Below, piece by piece: positions 25,559 through 34,061 of a stretch of 64,000 bases of DNA; position 1 is the first letter of the stretch; the number at the start of each line of letters is the position of its first letter. The notes under the pieces were generated by a model that ran no database searches, was not told where the DNA came from, and saw nothing but the letters and a program-made list of their open reading frames with translations. Both the position numbers and the translations under genes were made by a program. Location of the stretch: NCBI GenBank assembly GCA_003168355.1, contig PMSQ01000133.1, positions 1-64,000 of the forward strand, in the 5' to 3' direction. This stretch comes from Acidobacteriaceae bacterium. Its GTDB lineage: Bacteria > Acidobacteriota > Terriglobia > Terriglobales > Acidobacteriaceae.

Positions 25559-27823
25559 ATGACCCTTCCCAGGTTCTGTCGCGCAGCCCGCGCTTCCCTG
25601 CTCGCGCTCTTGCCGTTTTCCTTGCTCTGCACGGCCCAGGCTCAGGGCGCGAAGAAAACTACGCCGGAAACGCCCATCGCCGATTCTGATGCCGATCACG
25701 AGGAGCAACGGGCAGAATGGTTCTTGCGCGGCCGCGTTGTGCCAGAGAAATCTTCCGCCGAACTGCGCTACCGTGCCTATCAAGCCAAGATGCAAGCACG
25801 CGCCGCCCGACTGGCTCGCGCTCGCGGTACTCATGCGGAGTCGCAGCCGTCTGCGTCATCCAGCGGATGGACGCCCTTGGGTCCGGTGCCTCTGGCCTCC
25901 GACGCGACGGGCGATGGATTTCAGAACTACGACCAGGTCTCGGGCCGCGCGACCGCTGTGGCGATTGATCCCGCAGATGCCAGCGGAAACACGGTTTACA
26001 TCGGCGGGGCACAGGGTGGGGTATGGAAGTCCACGAATGCGGCTACGGGAACGGCCAATAATGTTACTTGGACGGCCGTCACCGACGATCAGGCAACGCT
26101 CTCGATTGGCTCGATCGTGATTCAGCCGGGAAACTCCAATCCCTCCCAGAGCGTGATTCTGGTGGGCACGGGTGAGGCTGACAATTCCGCCGACTCCTAT
26201 TTCGGCCTCGGCATTCTGCGGTCCGCCGATGGCGGCAATACCTGGACGTTGATCCCAACTGCGAACGGCGGCAGTTTCTCCTTCAGCGGCTTAGGCGCTA
26301 CGCGCATGGCCTTCAGCACGGCGAGTGGACAGACCAGCACAGTAGTTGCAGGCATGGCGGCAACGGCGGAAGGCGTGACCGATGGCGCCCTCACCAGCAA
26401 CACCTACCGCGGCCTCTACACTTCGACTGACGCCGGGCAGACCTGGAACTACAATGCCCTGTTCTCCGGAGCAAGCGAGGCGACGTCGGCAACTTCGGTG
26501 GTATATAACGCTGCCGCGGGTTTGTTTTTTGCAGCGGTGCGCTATCACGGCTTCTATTCTTCCCCTGACGGCCTGAGCTGGACGAGCCTAGCCAATCAGC
26601 CGGGCGCTTCTGGACTGTTGAGCACAACCGCGTGCCCTCAGAACTATGTAACAACCTGTCCGATCTATCGCGGCGAAATCACCGTGATCCCGGGACGCAA
26701 TGAAATGTATGTGTGGTTTGTTTCGCTGGACTCAAGCGGCAACCCCGTGGATCAAGGCATTTGGCAGAGCACAAACGGCGGAGGTTCGTGGACGCAAATC
26801 AGCGACAGCGGCATCATCAACTGCGGCGACAGCAACGGATGCGGAGTAGAACAGGGATTCTACAATCTGGAACTTCTGGCCGTTCCCAACGGGACTGTGG
26901 CCACGGATCTTTACGCCGGTGCGATCAACATTTATAAATGCTCGATCAATTCCAGCAACCCAACCTGCTCTACCACAGGCTTTCTCAATCTCACGCACGT
27001 CTATGGCTGCAACCCGCTGGGGGCGCTCGCGCATGTCCATCCTGACCAGCATGCAGTCGCATACACGCTTCCATCCTCCGCTACCGACCTGATGTATTTC
27101 GCCAACGACGGCGGTATCTACCGCGCCCTGGATGGATTCAGCGGGCTCACGACAGGTTCATGTTCCGGCACAAATCAGTTCGACGACCTCAATCAGAACC
27201 TCGGTTCGATGACACAATTCGTCAGCTTCTCGCAGCATGCCACCAACCCAAACATGCTTCTGGGAGGCACGCAGGATAACGGTTCTCCGGCAACTGAGAC
27301 GGCCACGACCAGCACAAACTGGGGAAATGTCCTGAGCGGTGATGGCGGCTACAACGCCATCGATCCCAACACCGGCAATTGGTTCGCCTCGAACCCGGAT
27401 ACCGGATCTGCCACGCTGAATATCCAGGAATGTTCCTCCGGAGTGAACTGCAACGACAGCCTCTTTAATGTGGTGGTCAGCAGCGGCAGCGTTGGGGGCG
27501 ACGACGGGTCCTTCTACTTTCCCTACATTCTCGATCCGCAATCAACGACCTCGTTGCTGGTAGGAACCTGCCGGGTGTGGAGCGGGCCGCGATTGGGCGG
27601 CGCGTTTACCGTGTTAAGCCTCAATTTCGATACGCTGGGCACGGGCACTTGCGCCGGCACGGAGGTCAATGTGGTTCGCGCCCTGGCCGCCGGCGGCCCC
27701 AGCAACGCGAACGGCGCGCAAGTAATCTATGCCACAACGGACGGCCCCGGCCCAAACAGTCGGCGGAAATGTTTGGGTCACGACGAACGCTACCGCAGTT
27801 TCAGGTACGGCTTCCACATTTAA
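25559..27823 (+). CDS. Large secreted BNR/VPS10-type beta-propeller protein, 5' part of a frameshifted gene
   Basis: The 5' frame encodes 754 residues: a signal peptide (residues 1-29, ending A-Q-A-Q), a charged helix, then repeated BNR/Asp-box-like propeller motifs (S-A-D-G-G-N-T-W-T, T-D-A-G-Q-T-W-N, S-T-N-G-G-G-S-W-T) as in sialidase or sortilin folds. The frame is lost near 27757, after which about 20 non-homologous residues precede the stop. The same protein continues in the +1 frame (G-G-N-V-W-V-T-T-N) of the next ORF. It is probably an exported adhesion or binding protein. A sialidase activity cannot be claimed: the catalytic arginine triad is not evident. Confidence 0.7.
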   Translation: MTLPRFCRAARASLLALLPFSLLCTAQAQGAKKTTPETPIADSDADHEEQRAEWFLRGRVVPEKSSAELRYRAYQAKMQARAARLARARGTHAESQPSASSSGWTPLGPVPLASDATGDGFQNYDQVSGRATAVAIDPADASGNTVYIGGAQGGVWKSTNAATGTANNVTWTAVTDDQATLSIGSIVIQPGNSNPSQSVILVGTGEADNSADSYFGLGILRSADGGNTWTLIPTANGGSFSFSGLGATRMAFSTASGQTSTVVAGMAATAEGVTDGALTSNTYRGLYTSTDAGQTWNYNALFSGASEATSATSVVYNAAAGLFFAAVRYHGFYSSPDGLSWTSLANQPGASGLLSTTACPQNYVTTCPIYRGEITVIPGRNEMYVWFVSLDSSGNPVDQGIWQSTNGGGSWTQISDSGIINCGDSNGCGVEQGFYNLELLAVPNGTVATDLYAGAINIYKCSINSSNPTCSTTGFLNLTHVYGCNPLGALAHVHPDQHAVAYTLPSSATDLMYFANDGGIYRALDGFSGLTTGSCSGTNQFDDLNQNLGSMTQFVSFSQHATNPNMLLGGTQDNGSPATETATTSTNWGNVLSGDGGYNAIDPNTGNWFASNPDTGSATLNIQECSSGVNCNDSLFNVVVSSGSVGGDDGSFYFPYILDPQSTTSLLVGTCRVWSGPRLGGAFTVLSLNFDTLGTGTCAGTEVNVVRALAAGGPSNANGAQVIYATTDGPGPNSRRKCLGHDERYRSFRYGFHI

Positions 27824-30107
27824 CAACACCACCCTGAACGGCCCCGGAGGCAGCAGCATCAATGCCAACCAGTTCCCGATTTCTGGTGTCGCCATCGATA
27901 CTTCGGACCCCACTGGAAACACTGCCTACGTCACCGTGATGGGCTTCACCGGCGGCCCAGGGCATGTGTGGCAAACCACGAATGCCGGCAACACATGGAC
28001 GGACTGGACCGCCTTCGGAGGCTTCGCGCCGCTTCCTGACTCTCCCACAAACGCAGTGGTGGTTGACCCCAGCACGCACATTGTTTATGTAGGGACAGAC
28101 GTCGGAGTATTCCAGAGTCCTACCTCCGCAGCTGCATGGACCGAGGTAGGACCGATTCCCAGCCCAACGGAAACTGGATTCCTGCCGAACGTCGCCGTGA
28201 CTGCGCTCGCGCTCTTTAACTCGGGCGGACAGAAACTATTGCGCGCTTCCACCTACGGGCGCGGCGTGTGGCAGTTCAACCTGCTGGCAACGCCAAATTT
28301 TCAAATAGCTGTATCCAATAACCCGCTGACCGTCCTCGTCGGAGCCACGGCTATCTTCAACGGCACCCTAACGGCCTTGAACGGATACAACAACTCGGTT
28401 GAATTAAGCTGCACGGCAGGCTCCTCAAATCCGCCCAACCCATGTGTTCCGAGCCCGGGAAGCTTGACGCCTACCTCCACGGGCGCGGCGTTCGTGCTCA
28501 ACGCGGGAACCACCCTCATTGGCGACTACAACTTCAATCTGCAAGGCGTTGGCACCGATCCCAATAACACGACGCAGGCCCTCCCCCTCACCTTGAATGT
28601 GGTGAGCCTGGCCCTGACCACGCCTTCACCCAGCACTGTGATCGAACCTCGCGGCGCGATCTCTCCGTCGGTGAACTTTCAAGTCACGGTTCAGGGTTCG
28701 TTCACGCAAAGCGTGACCCTCACTTGCAGCTTCACGCCCAGCATTTCAGGCGGGACCTGTGGGTTCACCCCGCAGGCTACGGTGGATCCCACATCGAGTT
28801 TGCCGATCGCGATGACGGCGACGGTTTCCGTGCCCCCTTCCACGCCGACCGGCAACTACACCGTAACCCTGCAGGCCACGGGCAGTGGAGGACTCGGTCC
28901 GGCGACGGCTTCGTTCACAGCGACAGTCATTCTGAATCCTGATTTCATTCTGAGCGAACCCACTGCTTTTCCCGCTGTGAAAGCGGGCAGCACGACTACC
29001 GGCGGCTCGATCAGCATCGCGGCGCAGGATGGCTTCAGCGGCACGGTCACCCTAAGCTGTTCGCTAGCCACGGGCACGGGCAGTTGCAGCGTGAGCCCAG
29101 CTTCGGTGGTCTCTCTGCCGGCAACCGCGAATGTAACCGTAGGTGCAACCGGTCTCACGGCTGGCGGCACTCAACTCTCGGTGCAAGGAACTTCTGGCAG
29201 CAAGAGTCACACGCTGGTGGTTCCCTTCAACGTCGCCGATTACCAACTTTCGGGTCCGCAATCGCTCACCTTGCCGCCGAACGGGCAGGGCACGGCGAAT
29301 CTCACCATCGCCCCTTCCACCTTCTACGCCGGCACGATCAACGCCACCTGCAATACTGGCTCGCTCGCGGGCCAATGCTCGGTGGTGCCGAACCCGGCGC
29401 CGGTAGCTGCTGGCGCCAACGTGTCTCTGACCGCGACTGTCAACGTGCCTACCAATGCGGTGCCCGGCGTCTACGCGGTCAATGTAATAACGCAGGACAC
29501 GTCGGGCGCTCCCAGCCACAATCTCGCGATCCCGCTCACGATCATTCAGGACTACACCATCGGCAACTTCTCGCCGCCCAGCCAGCCCGTCAGCGTCGGG
29601 GGGTCAGCCAAGTACAACCTGAGTGTGATGCCCGTGGGTGCGGCATACAGCAACATAGTCACTCTAAGCTGCACGGTTACACCACTCTTCGTGGGCTCAT
29701 GCGCATTGTCCACGAACTCGGTGGGACCGCTGAGCAATTCCACATCGGCAGCGGTGGTCTTGATGGTGACGACGCAGACCACAAATGGGCAGCTGCGACG
29801 TCCCGGTGTGAAGAGCAGCCCTTGGCTCTACGCGGTTTGGCTGGCCCTGCCGGGGATCGTCGTCTGGGGTGCGGGACGCAAGCGTCGCCGCGGTTCTGCG
29901 GCGCTCCTGGGATGGGCGCTAGTGCTTTTATTCTTTTTACCCTCTTGCGGCGGCGGGGGCAGCAACGGAGGCGGTAGCGGTAGTGGACCAGGCGGCAATA
30001 CACAACAGGGCACGCTTCCGGGAACCTATACGATCACCGTGACTGGCACTCCAGCCAGCCTCAGCGAGCCCCAGGGTTCCTCCGCAACCCTGATCGTAAA
30101 CCAGTAG
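27729..30107 (+). CDS. Ig-like repeat and C-terminal membrane region of the same frameshifted protein
   Basis: This frame, 792 codons if read from 27729, contains the end of the BNR propeller (V-W-Q-T-T-N-A-G-N-T-W-T; V-G-T-D-V-G-V-F) followed by about six Ig-like/bacterial beta-sandwich repeats of roughly 85-90 residues. Each has the pattern G-x-V-T-L-S-C and S-V-S-P. Near the C-terminus lie two hydrophobic helices flanking R-K-R-R-R-G. A lipobox-like L-L-F-F-L-P-S-C-G-G-G-G and the tail G-T-Y-T-I-T-V-T-G-T follow. True coding starts near 27759, not at the ATG-like start. With the 5' part the intact protein would be about 1,515 residues. Confidence 0.65.
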   Translation: MPQRTAPAQTVGGNVWVTTNATAVSGTASTFNNTTLNGPGGSSINANQFPISGVAIDTSDPTGNTAYVTVMGFTGGPGHVWQTTNAGNTWTDWTAFGGFAPLPDSPTNAVVVDPSTHIVYVGTDVGVFQSPTSAAAWTEVGPIPSPTETGFLPNVAVTALALFNSGGQKLLRASTYGRGVWQFNLLATPNFQIAVSNNPLTVLVGATAIFNGTLTALNGYNNSVELSCTAGSSNPPNPCVPSPGSLTPTSTGAAFVLNAGTTLIGDYNFNLQGVGTDPNNTTQALPLTLNVVSLALTTPSPSTVIEPRGAISPSVNFQVTVQGSFTQSVTLTCSFTPSISGGTCGFTPQATVDPTSSLPIAMTATVSVPPSTPTGNYTVTLQATGSGGLGPATASFTATVILNPDFILSEPTAFPAVKAGSTTTGGSISIAAQDGFSGTVTLSCSLATGTGSCSVSPASVVSLPATANVTVGATGLTAGGTQLSVQGTSGSKSHTLVVPFNVADYQLSGPQSLTLPPNGQGTANLTIAPSTFYAGTINATCNTGSLAGQCSVVPNPAPVAAGANVSLTATVNVPTNAVPGVYAVNVITQDTSGAPSHNLAIPLTIIQDYTIGNFSPPSQPVSVGGSAKYNLSVMPVGAAYSNIVTLSCTVTPLFVGSCALSTNSVGPLSNSTSAAVVLMVTTQTTNGQLRRPGVKSSPWLYAVWLALPGIVVWGAGRKRRRGSAALLGWALVLLFFLPSCGGGGSNGGGSGSGPGGNTQQGTLPGTYTITVTGTPASLSEPQGSSATLIVNQ

Positions 30108-30147
30108 GAATATCCAGCGAGAACTTAACATCGCGATATGATCATCG

Positions 30148-31365
30148 GTGGTGACTGATTCGCGCTACGACGTCGTCATCGTGGGGGGTGGGATTGTCGG
30201 CCTCTCGGTCGCACTGGAAGCTACACGCCGATTTCCCCGCCTGCGACTGCTGTTGCTCGAAAAGGAAGATCATGTAGGCCAGCATCAGAGCAGCCACAAC
30301 AGCGGGGTCATCCACTCCGGGGTCTACTACAAACCAGGATCGCTGAAGGCGAAGTTGTGCGTCACCGGCGCCGCTGCCATGGTGGAGTTTTGCCGGAAAC
30401 ATGGCATCCCGCACCAGGTTTGCGGCAAGGTCATTGTCGCCACTCGTGAAGATGAAATTCCGCGCCTGGAAGAATTGCGAAGGCGAGGCGAGGCGAATGG
30501 ACTAACCGGACTTCGCCTCATCGGCAGTGACGAGTTGCACGAGATTGAGCCACACGCCAGTGGACTAAGGACACTGGTCGTCCCTTCCACGGGAATTACC
30601 GACTACGCGGCGGTCTGCGAGAAATATGCGGAGCTGATTGTCGCGCAGGGCGGGAGCATTCTCACCTCGACCGCGGTAATCGGTCTCAAGCGGCACACCG
30701 ATGAAATCGTGGTAGAAACCAGTCGCGGCGCATTCTCGGCGAACTTTCTCATCAACTGCGCTGGACTGTTCAGCGACCGCATCGCCCGCATGGCCGGCGA
30801 CGATCCGCAGGTCATGATTGTTCCTTTTCGCGGCGAGTACTATGACCTCATTCCCGAGCGTTCGTCGCTGGTGCGGGCACTCATTTATCCAGTCCCCGAT
30901 CCGCAGTTCCCGTTTCTTGGAGTTCATTTCACGCGCCGTGTAAGCGGTAGCGTGGATGCAGGCCCGAATGCCGTCTTTGCTTTTCGTCGCGAAGGCTACC
31001 GGCGCATGGATTTCAACTTGCGCGACTTGGCTTCCTCATTGGCGTTTCCGGGGTTCTGGCGGATGGCGGCCAAATCTTGGCGGAGCGGACTGGATGAATT
31101 CCACCGCTCTTTTTCCAAGCCTGCATTCGTTCGCGCCCTGCAACGGCTGGTTCCAGAGGTGCGCGAAAGGGACTTGCGCCCTGGCGGTTCCGGGGTTCGC
31201 GCCCAGGCGCTCACTCGCGACGGCGCCCTGGTGGACGATTTTCAGTTTGTTCCGTCGGGAAAGATGCTGCACGTCCTCAATGTTCCTTCTCCCGCTGCGA
31301 CCGCTTCGCTTACGATTGGACGCACAATCGTTGATGCGGCGCAACACCAGTTCGGCCTGCGGTGA
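30148..31365 (+). CDS. lhgO: L-2-hydroxyglutarate oxidase-like FAD enzyme (LhgO family)
   Basis: A 405-residue DAO-fold flavoprotein. V-V-I-V-G-G-G-I-V-G-L-S-V-A is the FAD-binding GxGxxG motif. H-N-S-G-V-I-H-S-G-V-Y-Y-K-P-G-S-L-K-A is highly characteristic of L-2-hydroxyglutarate dehydrogenase/oxidase, with C-G-K at the substrate-site strand. It would oxidise L-2-hydroxyglutarate to 2-oxoglutarate and pass electrons to the membrane quinone pool. A GTG start at 30148 is directly followed by a second GTG. No obvious metabolic partners are adjacent. Confidence 0.85.
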   Translation: MVTDSRYDVVIVGGGIVGLSVALEATRRFPRLRLLLLEKEDHVGQHQSSHNSGVIHSGVYYKPGSLKAKLCVTGAAAMVEFCRKHGIPHQVCGKVIVATREDEIPRLEELRRRGEANGLTGLRLIGSDELHEIEPHASGLRTLVVPSTGITDYAAVCEKYAELIVAQGGSILTSTAVIGLKRHTDEIVVETSRGAFSANFLINCAGLFSDRIARMAGDDPQVMIVPFRGEYYDLIPERSSLVRALIYPVPDPQFPFLGVHFTRRVSGSVDAGPNAVFAFRREGYRRMDFNLRDLASSLAFPGFWRMAAKSWRSGLDEFHRSFSKPAFVRALQRLVPEVRERDLRPGGSGVRAQALTRDGALVDDFQFVPSGKMLHVLNVPSPAATASLTIGRTIVDAAQHQFGLR

Positions 31366-31602
31366 AACCTCATCTGATTTTCAAGACCGTGAAAATAAGC
31401 GCTCGTTACTGCGCAGCCGATTTCAATGCAGTGATGCTGGTTCTCCCGGCAGACCACGACTTCAGTAACACGCAACCACATCCCATTACTCGACCGAACC
31501 CCGCGTCCCTCAATGCCTTACCCGCATTTGCCACAATCGTCTGCTACACTAAACTGCTTCTTTAATATCGATCGGAGACCGCAGTCCCTGAGGAGATGGC
31601 GT

Positions 31603-32604
31603 TTGGCAGTTCTGGTCACCGGCGGCGCCGGATATATCGGAAGTCACGCGGCTCGCGTGCTGCAGCGCGCGGGCCAAAAAGTATTGATTTACGACAATCT
31701 GAGCACTGGGTACGAATTTCTCACGCAAGGCTTTGAACTTCTCCGAGGCGATATTGGAGATAGAACGAGACTGATGCCCGCCTTGAAGCGTGTGCAAGCG
31801 GTCATGCACTTTGCCGCACATTGCTACGTGGGCGAGTCAGTGCAAAATCCCCGCAAATATTTTAGCAATAATGTGGAATCCCCCCTGGCATTATTGAACG
31901 CCTGCGTGGACGCTGGCATATCGCGGTTTGTCTTTTCATCGACCTGCGCCGTCTATGGTGTCCCGGCTAAGGTTCCGATTACTGAGGACACGCCTCGGCT
32001 GCCGGTTAATCCTTATGGCGTTTCGAAAATGTTCTTCGAGCGGGCGTTGGAAGCGTACAACCAGGCTTATGGGCTGCGCTATGCGAGCCTGCGATATTTC
32101 AACGCCGCGGGGGCGGATGAAAGCGGGGAAACGGGCGAATGTCACGATCCGGAAAGCCATCTGATCCCGCTGGCGCTGGCGGCTGCAGCCGGGGCTGGTC
32201 CGCCGCTTCAGATCTTTGGAACAGACTATCCCACTCCGGATGGTACGTGCATACGCGATTACGTACACGTAAACGACTTGGCAGAAGCGCACGTAAAGGC
32301 GTTGCAGCATCTGGACGGTGGCGGAGATTGCCTTGCGGCCAACCTGGGCACCGGTGATGGCTACTCTGTGATGGAAGTGGTTGCGATGGTAGAGAAAATT
32401 ACCGGCAAAAAGGTTCCCCGGCAAATCGTGGGACGTCGTCCGGGAGATCCCCCAGCACTGGTGGCCGACCCTGCGTTAGCGCACGAACGTCTGCAATGGA
32501 ATGCCCGCCGCTCACTTAGCGATATCGTTTCCACCGCCTGGCAATGGTGGCAACGCAAACCGGCGAACTTAAGCTGTCAACCCAGTCCCGTGAGCAACGC
32601 GTGA
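31603..32604 (+). CDS. galE: UDP-glucose 4-epimerase GalE
   Basis: The start is placed at TTG 31603, 7 bases after AGGAG, giving a normal 333-residue enzyme beginning A-V-L-V-T-G-G-A-G-Y-I-G-S-H (NAD-binding). An upstream ATG at 31513 would add an unrelated N-terminus. S-S-T-C-A-V-Y-G and Y-G-V-S-K supply the short-chain-dehydrogenase Ser/Tyr/Lys triad. R-Y-F-N-A-A-G-A and R-D-Y-V-H-V-N-D-L are GalE substrate motifs. It interconverts UDP-glucose and UDP-galactose for glycan synthesis. The stop overlaps the next gene start in GTGA, so the two are coupled. Confidence 0.93.
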   Translation: MAVLVTGGAGYIGSHAARVLQRAGQKVLIYDNLSTGYEFLTQGFELLRGDIGDRTRLMPALKRVQAVMHFAAHCYVGESVQNPRKYFSNNVESPLALLNACVDAGISRFVFSSTCAVYGVPAKVPITEDTPRLPVNPYGVSKMFFERALEAYNQAYGLRYASLRYFNAAGADESGETGECHDPESHLIPLALAAAAGAGPPLQIFGTDYPTPDGTCIRDYVHVNDLAEAHVKALQHLDGGGDCLAANLGTGDGYSVMEVVAMVEKITGKKVPRQIVGRRPGDPPALVADPALAHERLQWNARRSLSDIVSTAWQWWQRKPANLSCQPSPVSNA

Positions 32605-33779
32605 AGATTCTACTCGTTCATAACACTTACCAGCAGCCCGGCGGCGAGGATGTCGTCTTCAGTCAAGAGCGCCGAATGCTCGAAAATAACGGGCACGAGG
32701 TCAGTGTGTATCAGCGGAGTAATTGGGAAGCGAACGAGTATACCGGATTGCGGCAGATCGCCCTGGCGGGAAGAACGGTCTGGGCATCGGACACGCGGCG
32801 GGAGTTTCTTCGGCTCCTGAGCGCGCAGAAACCTGAGATCGTGCATGTCCACAATACGTTTCCGATGATCTCGCCCTCGATCTATTCGGCGTGTTCCGAA
32901 GCGGAGGTGCCGGTAGTCCAGACATTACACAACTACCGATTGCTTTGCCCCGGGGCTACTTTGTTCCGTGATGGCAAAGTCTGTGAAGAATGCATCACTT
33001 TTTCGCTGGTGCGAGGAGTCGAACACGGATGCTATCGACAATCGCGCGGAGCGACGGCCGTCACGGCTGTAATGCTGGCTTTTCATCGCATGCGCGGCAC
33101 CTGGGAGCGCGATATCGCTTGCTACATTGCGCTAACCGACTTCTCCAAGAGTAAGTTTGTGCAAGGAGGTTTGCCCGCAGAGCGGATTTTCGTCAAGCCG
33201 AACTTTGTCGATCCTGATCCTTACGTCCGCAGCGGCAACAGGGACTACGCGCTGTTCGTGGGCAGACTGTCGCCGGAAAAACGAGTCAGCACGGTGCTGC
33301 AGGCCTGGAAACTTTTGAATCTTCCCATTCCGATCGAAGTCCTCGGAGGTGGTCCGGACCAAGCGGAATTGGAAGCCCAGGCGGTTCAAGATAACCTCAC
33401 CAACGTTCACTTCCAGGGTCAAGTGACACGCGAGCGTACCTTGGCAGCGATCAATGGCGCCCGCTTCCTGGTCTTCTCCAGCGAGTGGTACGAGAATTTT
33501 CCGGTAACGATCGCCGAGGCCTTTGGCTGCCGGACCCCCGTGATTGCAAGCCGGCTGGGAGCCATGGCTGAGATTGTAGGCGATGGTTATTCCGGCTTAC
33601 ATTTCACCCCCGGCGACCCCGAAGATTTAGCTCGTAAAGTCGAATGGGCGTGGACGCACCCGGATGAAACCCAAGCGATGGGTGAAAATGCCCGCAAAGA
33701 ATACGAGTCAAAGTACACCGCAGAGAAAAACTATCCCAGGCTCATGGAGATTTACGAGCGCGCCAAGACTCTCGCTTAG
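32601..33779 (+). CDS. GT4-family glycosyltransferase
   Basis: From GTG 32601 (overlapping the galE stop) the product has 392 residues and starts K-I-L-L-V-H-N-T-Y-Q-Q-P-G-G-E-D-V-V, the glycine-rich donor/acceptor loop of GT-B enzymes. The C-terminal half has F-V-G-R-L-S-P-E-K-R, G-G-G-P-D and the E-x7-E motif in I-A-E-A-F-G-C-R-T-P-V-I-A, as in retaining GT4 enzymes. It probably acts at the cytoplasmic membrane in polysaccharide assembly together with GalE. Donor and acceptor are unknown. Four Cys in L-C-P-G-A-T-L-F-R-D-G-K-V-C-E-E-C may bind metal, as in some family members. Confidence 0.88.
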   Translation: MKILLVHNTYQQPGGEDVVFSQERRMLENNGHEVSVYQRSNWEANEYTGLRQIALAGRTVWASDTRREFLRLLSAQKPEIVHVHNTFPMISPSIYSACSEAEVPVVQTLHNYRLLCPGATLFRDGKVCEECITFSLVRGVEHGCYRQSRGATAVTAVMLAFHRMRGTWERDIACYIALTDFSKSKFVQGGLPAERIFVKPNFVDPDPYVRSGNRDYALFVGRLSPEKRVSTVLQAWKLLNLPIPIEVLGGGPDQAELEAQAVQDNLTNVHFQGQVTRERTLAAINGARFLVFSSEWYENFPVTIAEAFGCRTPVIASRLGAMAEIVGDGYSGLHFTPGDPEDLARKVEWAWTHPDETQAMGENARKEYESKYTAEKNYPRLMEIYERAKTLA

Positions 33780-33818
33780 CCACTGTCTGTCCGTCCTGAG
33801 AAAAGCCTACAACGAAAA

Positions 33819-33844
33819 AAGCCGCCCCACAAAGGAGGCGGCTT
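33819..33844 (-). terminator. Terminator hairpin between convergent genes
   Basis: Stem AAGCCGCC / GGCGGCTT (8 pairs) with a 10-base loop. On the - strand it is followed by TTTTTTCG, a good U-tract for the secreted propeller gene ending at 34062. On the + strand the tail is CGCTTTATT, so it may also serve the galE-GT4 pair. Confidence 0.65.
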
Positions 33845-34061
33845 GTCGCTTTATTCTGCGTGCGGCGCTACGGAGTTATCCGAAACACAGCGTCTGCCCA
33901 ACAACGCGAAGATATTTTTCACCAGCACCCGCGGAGAAATTCCGAGTGCCGATCAGGCCGCAGATTCTGAGCGGAACGGTGCTTGCCACGCGGCCCGGAA
34001 TAGCCATTCCGTACTCCAATCCATTGGCCCTGACCGCGCGGCTACTCAAGCACCCGTTTGC

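Noticed and set aside
27751-27757. CCCAAAC heptamer at the frameshift, which looks like a -1 slippery site
   Set aside because: The downstream frame needs a +1 shift; a -1 slip would lead into an unrelated frame. A simple one-base insertion fits better.
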